Assembly: GCF_000204055.1 (NCBI RefSeq)
Contig: NW_006768773.1
Location: 713,879 to 777,878 of the forward strand
DNA length: 64,000 nt
Source of the DNA: Melampsora larici-populina 98AG31
Lineage: Eukaryota > Basidiomycota > Pucciniomycetes > Pucciniales > Melampsoraceae
Reading direction: 5' to 3'
Both the position numbers and the translations under genes were made by a program. Of this stretch, positions 1 to 8,883 are shown in pieces. Positions within the stretch are counted from its first letter, which is position 1, and each line of letters begins with the position of its first letter. The notes under the pieces were generated by a model that saw only the letters and a list, made by a program, of their open reading frames with translations, had not been told where the DNA came from and did not search any database.

Positions 1-2350
1 GGTTTTTAGCAGGGAGTTTGACTCTAAAATCCGATAACCTCTGCTATCCGGTCCAAAAGGCTTCCACCAAGCCCACCAGATTTCAGAGGTTTGACTGTAG
101 TTGCAGACAATCATCCAGCAAAACTCAAAGTGCTTCATGAGTGGATTCACCTCATGCACACCACAGACTTCATCAACCTGAAAGGGATCATATCAGGGTA
201 ATTATAATTGACCAAACTCAACCTGACATGATGTTTGAGAGGAGGATGAGAAAAAGTGAAGAACATAGCCAGTCATTTGTCAAAGTGTGCATGTGCAATG
301 AATTGATGATCAAACATTGTTTAACATCTTTTGGGTTTGGAATTCAGGTGATGTGTTCAACTGCCTTGAAGTCCTTTTCAAGACCTTGTATCAACATTTA
401 CAGATTGTGTTTACCTGAGCTAAGAATTTCAGACTGACCAATAGCTGTGTCAGTTTCACTGCAATACATGCAAGTCAAAAGAAATGGAAATAGATTAAAC
501 ATACTCCATCCAAAGCACCAGATTTTTCACCATCAGAACCCTTGGAGTCTTGGGTCTCTGCAAAAATTCCTACCACAAAAGTCCTGAGTGCTCTAGCAAG
601 AGATCAGTGTGCATTCTTGGTCTTCAAAGGGTTCTCAAGTATAATAGGGAAACCCATAGTCAAAGTGGCAGGTGCAGTCAAGGTGGATTTGATGAAAGCT
701 TCAAAGGTGTTGTCAAAGAAGCCAGACACTTTGATTGTCTTTTTATCCTTACTATTATACCCCTTTGAACAGTGGATAGATACCACAATTGAAAGACCTC
801 CATTGACCCAGGCCTGCCAGAGAGCTTTGGAAACACCAGGGAGTTGTTTGTTGCAAGATGAAGAAAGCTGTGATTTGCAGCTGCTAAAACTCATGTTATT
901 TGGTTGCAAGGTGGTATAGGTAGGTAATTTTGGAGCTTGGTTGTTGTATTTTGGCTTGGTGGATATGTGTGTATTCAAACAGGGGCCTCTGGGGCTTGAT
1001 TTTGCTTCTCAGGCTTGATTCTTCAAACACAGTTGAAAAAGATTGAAATTTACATCAATTTTCTGTGATTCATTGTGTACATACATCAGGAGTTGAGCTG
1101 ATGGTATCAGGAGCTTGAAAGCTTTTGGTGGCTTGAGCAGGAGGCACAACAATGTCCAAATTGCCAAGAAGTAGTTCTAAAAATAAACAGGATCAGCTAA
1201 TGAATTGATTTCAAAAGATAGAGTCATTTGGTTTCAACAGATCAATTAATGACTTGCCATTGTTGTGGGTCTTGTCAAAGAGACAATTACTGTTCTTGTT
1301 GTTCTCATCAAAGACATAAGTTGGTTTAAAAAAGGTCAAGAGTTTCAGCCAAGGATTTGATTTTCAGATATAAAAACATGACTTACCATTGTTGTTGTTC
1401 TTGTCAAAGAGATGTGAGTCCATTACAGGGGAATGTCTCTTCAAAAGAGAGCCCCATGAACTGTATGAGGGAGGGCCAGGGGATAAGTTACTGTAAAAGG
1501 TTGAAGAACTGGCTGAGGTGGTGCTTTGCAATGATCAAGAGGTTTCAAATATGAATGGGCTGAAGTGAGTGTTGATCTGAGTGATGAAAGAATCCTATGT
1601 TCTGGTAGAACCAACATTGGGGGTTGGACTACAGCCTAAGAGAGGGCTCCTTGAAGGGGGTATTTGATATGGCAGAGGGATGTAGGGAGGGTTAAAATGA
1701 ATGGATTGATGCTGGGGGAAATACTGGGTGTGTTTAGCTGGACACCCAAGTGGCAGTGGGTGTTTGAAGATAACCTACACCAAGACAAACATTACACCGT
1801 AAGGATTGTGGCTCTATACAGAGTTAAGAACTTGCCTGTTTCTCCCCATGATTCAATCCAGAAGAGCCTGGTGGCTGCAATTTAGGATTGCCTAGCTCAC
1901 AGTGTTGATTTGTTGATTGGTCGGCTTGCTGAATCAATATTTGAGGAATACAAAATCAGTGAAACCATGCAAATAATTGAAGTGGTATAGAGAGGAAGAA
2001 CTAACTATGAAATATTTGAAATTTCTATGTTGACCATTTTTCTTGTTGATTTTTTGGCTTGAGAAGGGCAACAGAACTATAAAGCAGGATTTTGCCTTGT
2101 TTTGGGGGAATTTTGGAGGGGTGTGATAGTCAGAGTGGCCTTGTATGATACTTGATGGAGTGGTCAAATTGTGGTTAAGGAAATCAGGCATCAAGTGAAT
2201 TGGGAGGATTGCCAACTTGAGTTTAACACCTGACATGGATTGGAGGCTTCAAGAAAAGATATTGGAGCTGTGCCATTATGGGTTATTTGGATCTGTAATT
2301 GAAAGGTGGAGCCATTTTATGGTACAGCCTCGTCACTGGTGGTTGAGTCT
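1..2350. other. decayed repeat-like region, no gene called
   Basis: No intact gene is visible. The minus strand of 604-978 is open for 124 codons and looks somewhat protein-like, but its continuations upstream and downstream are broken by stops and I do not recognise it. A degenerate ~34-bp direct repeat (beginning ATGACTTGCC / ATGACTTACC, ending TCAAAGAGA) occurs at 1249-1282 and 1378-1411, 129 bp apart. The last ~120 bp (2190-2310) resemble the sequence just right of the Ngaro-like element at 8641-8765. Probably old transposon debris. Confidence 0.4.
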
Positions 2351-2667
2351 TGGAAGTCGGTACTTGTATTGACATACGGGAATAGGTCGGGGAAAGGGTT
2401 TTTCGGATAATGTAGACGGGTGGACAACTCTCCTCCATTCCTATCAGACTACTAGACAGAGCTGATCATCTCAAAGGATCAGATAACTCTTCTAATCTGT
2501 AAAGGATAGGATCTAGGATGAGTCAAGTATGATTTCCCTAAAAATCCTCACGTTGTCATCCTTGTCTAGAAAATTCATATTATCATAATTTATAAAATTT
2601 TACATCCAAGTCATTATCCTGAAAAAGTTTTTCGATAAAACATTTGTTTTCATCTGAATTTCATTTA
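2351..2667 (+). repeat. Ngaro-like left repeat A1
   Basis: 317-bp repeat from TGGAAGTCGG to TTTCATTTA. It is copied at 8005-8321 with only two mismatches noticed (GGTACTTGTATT versus GGTACTCATATT). It lies directly upstream of gag, so it probably carries the promoter and 5' leader. Confidence 0.9.
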
Positions 2668-2700
2668 TTTCTATCTTTGAAATAAGAACTTTCATCGACT

Positions 2701-4305
2701 ATGATCGCTGATTCTTTCAACGCTACAAAGAATTTTAAAGATATTGACAAAATTCTCGAGAATTATGATAACACTGGTGGCAGCTTGGTCACGTCGATGG
2801 CCCAGCTTCGCACCCAAGTGGCTTCTATTATCCCAACGTCCGATTATGACTTTGTTTGGCACTTCTCTGCCGTCGCTCGATGTGCCATCGAATTGGACGA
2901 AAGGGCAGGAAGGCCTTCTTACCCAATTCAAACCTCCCTTCCCGCCAACCTCGAACCCCTCTCCATGCCTGTTGTGGTTCTTGGCAAGAACTTCGAGGAT
3001 CCACCTGACACCAAGCTCTTCGCTCCTCTTAAAGGTTTTATGGATCGACCTATTCCGACTCCCTCTGCCGTCGGTACCTCCGGTATCGTTGATGTCTCCA
3101 TGTTCCCTGCAGGTCCTTTGGGTGCAGCCATCAACAGGAACCCCCCTCCTGCGCCTCCTTCGCCTCCTATTCAGAGAGAAGCTTCCCCAGGCATCAGCCT
3201 TGCTTCTGTGGGCCAAGTTCCCGTTCGACCCTCCTTACTCGACCGAATCAATTTTTCTAAGAGCCCTCGTCAAAGTCCGGTCCCAAAACTTGTTAAGAAC
3301 CCACGTCGTTCTTCTTTTTCACGACCGGCTCCTTTACCTAGAACTGTCCAATTTCCCTCTTCTAGATTGGACAAGGGGAAGCGAAAAAGGACTCCTTTTC
3401 CCTCCTCTCCTTCCTCCAGCTCTTCTATCGAACCTCTCTTTCCAAATCCGGTTTTACCTTCATCAGCTCCAGCTGCCTCTGGTTCAGCACCAGCTGTCTC
3501 TGGATCAGCTCCAGCTGTCTCTGGCCAAATCTTCTCTGATCCCAGTATCTTGGGCGATGTCATTTCCGCTCCATACTTGGATGAGAACAAACACCTCAAG
3601 CCTGAAGTCTTTACTCCTCTTTCCGGACACATCAACAAAATTGTCTTATTATACAAGTCTGACATTAAAACCCACGTGGCCCGTTTTAATTCATGTAAAA
3701 ACAGACCTGCAAATTGGCAAAATTCACTCACCAAAGATCTTCTCGAATATAATTTCGTTGATCTCCGGAAATTCTACGGTGCTGTGGCTTCCTCAGATCC
3801 TCCTCAAAGCCGCCTCCGCCTCGATGCCGACGGCGACCTCAAAAATGTGGAAGGAGCGCCTGCAAGAAAAATTGTCGACAACACCCATTGGCAAAATTTA
3901 CTTGCAGTTCTTCGACATGCCTACATTGCTGCATTCCCTCCTGCGGCTCCTTCCATCATTAAATATTTCGGCTACATCCTTGGTCTTCCCGGTCTTTTTC
4001 AGGCAAAAGTCCATTGGGAAGATGCTAGAGATTTTGACGTGGAAATGCGAAAAGAGTTCGCGGCTCGTCCAACCCTTGTCTGGGGAGACTATGCTCACGA
4101 TTCCCTTAAAGGAATTGATAATCGTATCCTTTATAGCAGTACCAGCAAGCTCGGAAAGTCCTCTATCCCTGCTCCTCACCCAGTCCGTCTCGCTATCGAA
4201 GCAGCACCCTCCTCATATCAACCTTCCTCAAATAAAAGTGCTTCTAAAACGACTTCGTCGAAGAAACAGAAAGGTAGACAAGTCAAACCGCCATACAAGG
4301 TCTGA
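2701..4305 (+). CDS. gag: Gag-like protein of the Ngaro-like element, interrupted by an in-frame TGA
   Basis: 534 codons from the first ATG after repeat A1. The middle is rich in Pro, Ser and Ala (a short SAPAVSG-type repeat near residues 255-280) and the C-terminus is basic. The same frame continues past the TGA at 4303-4305 to 4458. It there encodes a zinc-finger-like segment with Cys/His spacing C-x2-WN-x-G-x-C, then further C, H, C, C and HH, which is what DIRS/Ngaro Gag proteins normally carry at their C-terminus. The stop therefore separates the particle-forming part from its nucleic-acid-binding finger. A CGA-to-TGA transition (CpG deamination) would explain it; readthrough is the alternative. 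The RT frame overlaps this tail. Confidence 0.8.
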   Translation: MIADSFNATKNFKDIDKILENYDNTGGSLVTSMAQLRTQVASIIPTSDYDFVWHFSAVARCAIELDERAGRPSYPIQTSLPANLEPLSMPVVVLGKNFEDPPDTKLFAPLKGFMDRPIPTPSAVGTSGIVDVSMFPAGPLGAAINRNPPPAPPSPPIQREASPGISLASVGQVPVRPSLLDRINFSKSPRQSPVPKLVKNPRRSSFSRPAPLPRTVQFPSSRLDKGKRKRTPFPSSPSSSSSIEPLFPNPVLPSSAPAASGSAPAVSGSAPAVSGQIFSDPSILGDVISAPYLDENKHLKPEVFTPLSGHINKIVLLYKSDIKTHVARFNSCKNRPANWQNSLTKDLLEYNFVDLRKFYGAVASSDPPQSRLRLDADGDLKNVEGAPARKIVDNTHWQNLLAVLRHAYIAAFPPAAPSIIKYFGYILGLPGLFQAKVHWEDARDFDVEMRKEFAARPTLVWGDYAHDSLKGIDNRILYSSTSKLGKSSIPAPHPVRLAIEAAPSSYQPSSNKSASKTTSSKKQKGRQVKPPYKV

Positions 4306-4378
4306 GACTCTAGAGCTTTACCTCTGGCTGATCAGCCTTGCAATAACTGGAACTTGGGTGTTTGTCCCCTTCCAGACG

Positions 4379-6247
4379 ATGAATGCGAGCGAGTTCACGG
4401 GGTATGTAACAAAGATGGATGCTTTGAACATCATCAAGGAAGCCTCTTTCACAAATGAGCCGAACGCTAGGACTTTTCTTCGTGGCTTAGAAATTGACAC
4501 TCTGTCCAAAGGTTTCTCTGCAGCCGTCGAATCTTCAATTTATGCCGACCCTCTTCCTTCTGCGCCCCCTCTTTCTGAAGACCCCCTTGCAGCGTGTGCT
4601 ATCAAAAGGCGCCCTGATCTTTTTCAAATCAATTGTTCAATTAATGTAAAAAATTTAAAATTATTATTAAAAAATCATCCAAATAAACCTTTCGTTGACT
4701 CAATCTTATTAGGTCTCACAGATGGTTTCTGGCCAATCTCTGCCAAACCTTCTGATGATACCGTTTTTAACGAAAATCACGCCTCTGGTCCTGATGCAGA
4801 AGAAGTGCTTTTCAAAACAAGGGACAAAGAACTGAAACTCAACCGATTTTCTCCTCCCTTTTACACCCTTCTCCCAGGAATGAAAGTTTCCCCTTTATGT
4901 CTAGCGACAAATCCTACCTCCGGGAAGGTAAGGATGTGTACAAATATGTCCTTTGGTAAACCTTCCCCAAATGATCTAATTAATAAAGAAGACATCAAGA
5001 TAGATTTAGACAGCATCCCTTACTTTGTTCCATATCTTCTTTTTCACTATTTCGGCAAAGAAAAATTCATCTTATGGAAATCAGATGTTGATGCAGCCTT
5101 TCGAAACTTACCAGTCTCACGCCAATGGCAGTTTCGACAAATAGTGAAAATTGGAAATGCTTTCCACGCAGATAGAAACGTCAACTTCGGTTGTTCAAGC
5201 TCTCCGAAATTATGGTGTGCTTTTTTCTCTTTAGTCTTATGGATTGCTTATTTCGAATTCAACATAACCGACCTCAACGCCTACATGGACGATTCTTGGG
5301 GAATTGGCTTAGCTTCAGACATTGTCGAATTCAAAGGTCACAAAATTCCTTTAAATCAAGCCAAATTTCTAAAAATTTTCGATTTTATCAATCTACCTTG
5401 GGCTTGGGAAAAACAAATATTCGGTAGTACCCTCGATATTATCGGCTATTCCGTGAATTGTGAAGAAATGCTTATCTCCCTTCCTGAAGGGAAACATATT
5501 TCTCTCATTGTTGCTTTGAGATCTTTCACCTCAAAGCTTTCACACCCCTTAGTAGAATGGCAACAAATTACTGGCTGGGCCAATTGGGGCCTCAACATTT
5601 TCCCTTTGGGCCGTTGGGCCCTACAATCATCTTGGGACGAAATTGCAGCGAAGTCAATGCGTCATGCTCACATTCCTCTCAACCGTTTGAATGTCGAGGA
5701 TTTAAATTGGCTCGCGGATGCCCTAGAAGCTTGGCCAGGTCGTCAAATCCTAAGCTCTCTACACTGGAACCTCTCCGAAGCGAACTGCATGTTCTTTTGC
5801 GATGCTTGCCCAACTGGTTTCGGATTTTGGCAACCATCGAACGGTTGTGCCTGGAACTACTCTATTCCGCCGCCAGCCCGTTGTAGTTTCTGGGCAGAAC
5901 TTCTTGCAGTTGTGTCAGCTGTTCAAATGGCAGTCAACCTGGAAGCTTCAAAAGTGGTAATCTTTACCGACTCTGAATCTGTTGCATATCTCTTCTGCTC
6001 TCACCGGCCTACGGCCTCCGGCAGGATACTTTTCAAATACATAGTTTCTCTTATGCTAAAACAAAAAATCGACGTAAAGGTAAGACATGTACCTCGTGAA
6101 AACAACAAAGTCGCAGACGCTCTTTCAAAAGGAAAAACCTCTTACGCTCGAGCTTTAGTGCCTCACCTACAACTTCGAACATTTCAACCAAACGCCGAAA
6201 TCCTCCAAGGAGGTTTTCAAACCCGCTCCCTCCCATCCTTGATTTAA
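4379..6247 (+). CDS. reverse transcriptase / RNase H of the Ngaro-like element
   Basis: About 622 residues if translation begins at the ATG at 4379, which lies in the +1 frame overlapping the gag zinc-finger tail (to 4458). The frame is open further upstream, but that part is the antisense-free shadow of gag and has no protein character. RT motifs in order: SGKVRMCTNMS, WKSDVDAAFRNLPV, NFGCSSSPKLW and the catalytic box YMDD (near 5284-5295). The RNase H part follows with FFCDACPTGFGFW, an AELLA helix, FTDSESVAYL and VADALSKGK, which supply the acidic active-site residues. It makes DNA from the element RNA. The frame is intact, so the enzyme may still be functional; how it is expressed (reinitiation or frameshift) is not resolved. 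Confidence 0.88.
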   Translation: MNASEFTGYVTKMDALNIIKEASFTNEPNARTFLRGLEIDTLSKGFSAAVESSIYADPLPSAPPLSEDPLAACAIKRRPDLFQINCSINVKNLKLLLKNHPNKPFVDSILLGLTDGFWPISAKPSDDTVFNENHASGPDAEEVLFKTRDKELKLNRFSPPFYTLLPGMKVSPLCLATNPTSGKVRMCTNMSFGKPSPNDLINKEDIKIDLDSIPYFVPYLLFHYFGKEKFILWKSDVDAAFRNLPVSRQWQFRQIVKIGNAFHADRNVNFGCSSSPKLWCAFFSLVLWIAYFEFNITDLNAYMDDSWGIGLASDIVEFKGHKIPLNQAKFLKIFDFINLPWAWEKQIFGSTLDIIGYSVNCEEMLISLPEGKHISLIVALRSFTSKLSHPLVEWQQITGWANWGLNIFPLGRWALQSSWDEIAAKSMRHAHIPLNRLNVEDLNWLADALEAWPGRQILSSLHWNLSEANCMFFCDACPTGFGFWQPSNGCAWNYSIPPPARCSFWAELLAVVSAVQMAVNLEASKVVIFTDSESVAYLFCSHRPTASGRILFKYIVSLMLKQKIDVKVRHVPRENNKVADALSKGKTSYARALVPHLQLRTFQPNAEILQGGFQTRSLPSLI

Positions 6248-6295
6248 TAGATTCGGAAACCCTTCTTTCCGTCTCTTCTTTTTCTTTCACCTACT

Positions 6296-7366
6296 ATGCC
6301 AAAATCTAACACTATCAAAAAATCCCAAAAACCCACATCTAAAAATTTGAATTTTGAAGAACGAGAAAAATTAAATCAACGAGATATCTCAAATCACCTA
6401 GAACCTTCCACGAAAGCAAAGTATAAATCAGGATTCAACCGATTTATAAAGTTTTGCGAAGATCACATTATAAGACCATGGCCGGACGAAACTAACCTAG
6501 CTCATTTCGTTTCCGTTATTTCTCGCGAAGTTCAACCTGAAACAGTCAACAAATACCTAACCGGCATCGTGTACTGTATGCAGGAGAAGTTCCCTTTCGT
6601 GGTGCAAGCTCGACTATCAGCAAAAGTCAAAGCGTCAGTTAAAGGATGCCAAAAGACAAGAGCTGTTCCAACAGTCCAAGCAAACGCCTTCACAATCAGA
6701 GACGTAGAAACCACGGCCTTTTTCTTTAACTCAACATTCGATGATGCCCTCTTCAACACCATCATCACATTAGGCTTTTCGGCTTTACACCGTCTAGGCG
6801 AGCTCACGATACCCGATGCAATCTCTTTACGGAATTCACGCAAGTCTATCCGCCGGTCATCCCTTGTTTTTTCTATTTGTGGCACAGTTGCATGTTACAA
6901 CCTCCCGTATCACAAGGGAGACCCTAAATACAAAGGTACCCCGGTCTCCATCTGTAGCCGTCCAAACGACAAGACTTGCCCAATTAGAATCATCCTTCAC
7001 TATACTCACTTTCGAGATAAGAAGTTTCCCTACCACCCTCTATGGCTACTCAGAGCGAATGGAAAACAACCAACCCGCTCTTGGTTCATAAACCGACTCC
7101 AACAAATTTTTGGCTCAGAAAGATCAGGTCACTCTTTAAGAGCCGGCGGTGCGACAGCATATGCACAAAGCGGGATGGAGATGGAAACAATTCAAACGAT
7201 TGGCAGGTGGTCTAGCGAAGCATTCAAGCTTTATATTCGCACTCACCCGATCCTAAACCTACACAAGACTAAACACTTCGCTCAAGCAGCTGGTTTTACC
7301 ATAGGAGAACATATCGAATTCCCTGGAGCTGTTCTCGTGAGCATTCAAGCCTTGTCAAATCCTTGA
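6296..7366 (+). CDS. tyrosine recombinase of the Ngaro-like element
   Basis: 356 codons starting 48 bp after the RT stop. The N-terminal half is a basic SAM-like core-binding domain (around residues 30-115). The catalytic domain carries the conserved arginine in HRLGEL (about residue 165), the H-x-x-R box in GHSLRAGG (about residue 280), a GRW motif and the tyrosine nucleophile in KLYIRTHP (about residue 315). It inserts the circular DNA form of the element by site-specific-type recombination instead of an integrase. All key residues are present and the frame is intact. It is more like the YRs of Ngaro/DIRS elements than like Crypton transposases, because it sits directly after an RT gene. 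Confidence 0.9.
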   Translation: MPKSNTIKKSQKPTSKNLNFEEREKLNQRDISNHLEPSTKAKYKSGFNRFIKFCEDHIIRPWPDETNLAHFVSVISREVQPETVNKYLTGIVYCMQEKFPFVVQARLSAKVKASVKGCQKTRAVPTVQANAFTIRDVETTAFFFNSTFDDALFNTIITLGFSALHRLGELTIPDAISLRNSRKSIRRSSLVFSICGTVACYNLPYHKGDPKYKGTPVSICSRPNDKTCPIRIILHYTHFRDKKFPYHPLWLLRANGKQPTRSWFINRLQQIFGSERSGHSLRAGGATAYAQSGMEMETIQTIGRWSSEAFKLYIRTHPILNLHKTKHFAQAAGFTIGEHIEFPGAVLVSIQALSNP

Positions 7367-7853
7367 ATTTACGATCATCAAATAATAGTTTCAAGACTAT
7401 TCTTTGAAAGCCATGCAGTTCGCTGACGTTGCTTGCACCTCCTCTCCACAGCCGTGGGCCAGTAGGAAGTGATAACCCCATTGATATTCTTCAATCATGG
7501 GCAGCGTTAAGTAAGTCTCAGTGAGACTTAACACTTTCTTATTGCACGCTAACACAAAAGCGACTCTTCCACAGGGTCAAACCACTTTTTTGTTCACCAC
7601 TGGAATCTTTTCTTCCAGAAAATATTCTACAACAAACTCTTTTTTGTCACGGACATGTTGTGGAAACCACATCTCCCAAAAAATAGTTAGTACAAAAAAA
7701 TATTCTATTTTTTGTCTTTATACACGCCTGGTGGCTAACATAGGGGAACATACGACGCATGACTGGGAAAATAGGCATATCGAAGTTCAACACCTATCAC
7801 CTTTTCGAAAAAAGGATTCTTACATCACTACTCTATTACCTACGAGGGTGGTT
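7367..7853. other. 3' non-coding part of the Ngaro-like element
   Basis: Between the recombinase stop and repeat B1. No conserved protein is recognisable; short open frames here have no protein-like composition. Probably 3' untranslated sequence. Confidence 0.5.
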
Positions 7854-8004
7854 GAATTCCGCCTTTTTCACAGATCTTCTTATCATGTAGTTCAGTCTGA
7901 TTCTTCAAGTCTTTCTTAGTTAGATTAATTAAAAAAGCTGCCTCTGTGGCCGTTACGCGTACAACCAAGATACATGGTATCTAAAAACCAAAGAGACAAA
8001 TTCC
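7854..8004 (+). repeat. Ngaro-like repeat B1
   Basis: 151-bp repeat from GAATTCCGCC to ACAAATTCC, matching 8487-8637. It directly abuts repeat A2 at 8005, giving the B1-A2 junction typical of Ngaro elements. Confidence 0.9.
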
Positions 8005-8321
8005 TGGAAGTCGGTACTCATATTGACATACGGGAATAGGTCGGGGAAAGGGTTTTTCGGATAATGTAGACGGGTGGACAACTCTCCTCCATTCCTATCA
8101 GACTACTAGACAGAGCTGATCATCTCAAAGGATCAGATAACTCTTCTAATCTGTAAAGGATAGGATCTAGGATGAGTCAAGTATGATTTCCCTAAAAATC
8201 CTCACGTTGTCATCCTTGTCTAGAAAATTCATATTATCATAATTTATAAAATTTTACATCCAAGTCATTATCCTGAAAAAGTTTTTCGATAAAACATTTG
8301 TTTTCATCTGAATTTCATTTA
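8005..8321 (+). repeat. Ngaro-like repeat A2
   Basis: 317-bp copy of A1 (2351-2667). It is followed by a 165-bp spacer (8322-8486) without recognisable coding content. Confidence 0.9.
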
Positions 8322-8486
8322 CCTCCCTCCCACCCTGGCTAGTCTATTATTGTTACTACTGTTATGTTTATTGATACGTTCACAAACTTATTTGTTATCT
8401 TTTTTAATTTAATCTCAAATATATTTATTAGTAAAATTGTCTTTAATATTGTAAAGGGTCAGAACATGTTATGTAGGCCGCCCACA

Positions 8487-8637
8487 GAATTCCGCCTTTT
8501 TCACAGATCTTCTTATCATGTAGTTCAGTCTGATTCTTCAAGTCTTTCTTAGTTAGATTAATTAAAAAAGCTGCCTCTGTGGCCGTTACGCGTACAACCA
8601 AGATACATGGTATCTAAAAACCAAAGAGACAAATTCC
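8487..8637 (+). repeat. Ngaro-like repeat B2 (right end of element)
   Basis: 151-bp copy of B1. Its end at ACAAATTCC defines the right boundary of the element. Confidence 0.9.
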
Positions 8638-8883
8638 GGATATATCAAATGTTTGACCAATCAGGAGGATTTCCAACCAGATTTTGAGACCTGGCATGGA
8701 GTCAAGGTGTTGAAGTGACATCTAGAGCCATGCCATTTTGAGGATCTGTAATTAAAAGGTTGACTCTCCAGTTTATCATTTCAAAGTCCGTGTATGCAAA
8801 AAATGTCATTCATACATAGTAAATTGTTTTACAAAATCAAATACATTTGAAAACTTAGATATTTCACATGATACAATTCGTTT

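Larger units (their letters stand above)
2351..8637 (+). mobile_element. Ngaro-like tyrosine-recombinase (DIRS-order) retrotransposon
   Basis: A 6287-bp element with gag-like, reverse transcriptase/RNase H and tyrosine recombinase genes in one direction. Its ends are split direct repeats in the order A1 (2351-2667), genes, B1 (7854-8004), A2 (8005-8321), spacer, B2 (8487-8637). This arrangement is diagnostic of Ngaro/VIPER elements; DIRS1 proper has inverted ends and often a methyltransferase domain, neither of which is seen here. The repeat pairs are nearly identical (A1 and A2 differ visibly at two positions near their start), so the insertion is young, although gag carries an in-frame stop. 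Such elements replicate through RNA and a circular DNA intermediate joined by the recombinase, so no target-site duplication is expected, and none is obvious. Confidence 0.9.

Noticed and set aside
2744..4378. Long open frame overlapping gag, upstream part of the RT frame
   Set aside because: It has Leu/Ser/Pro-biased shadow composition and no motif; the true protein in this stretch is Gag in the other frame. RT similarity begins only after 4379.
2351..8637. LTR retrotransposon with 317-bp LTRs
   Set aside because: The right side has a second, interleaved repeat (B1-A2-B2) and the element encodes a tyrosine recombinase instead of a DDE integrase and protease.
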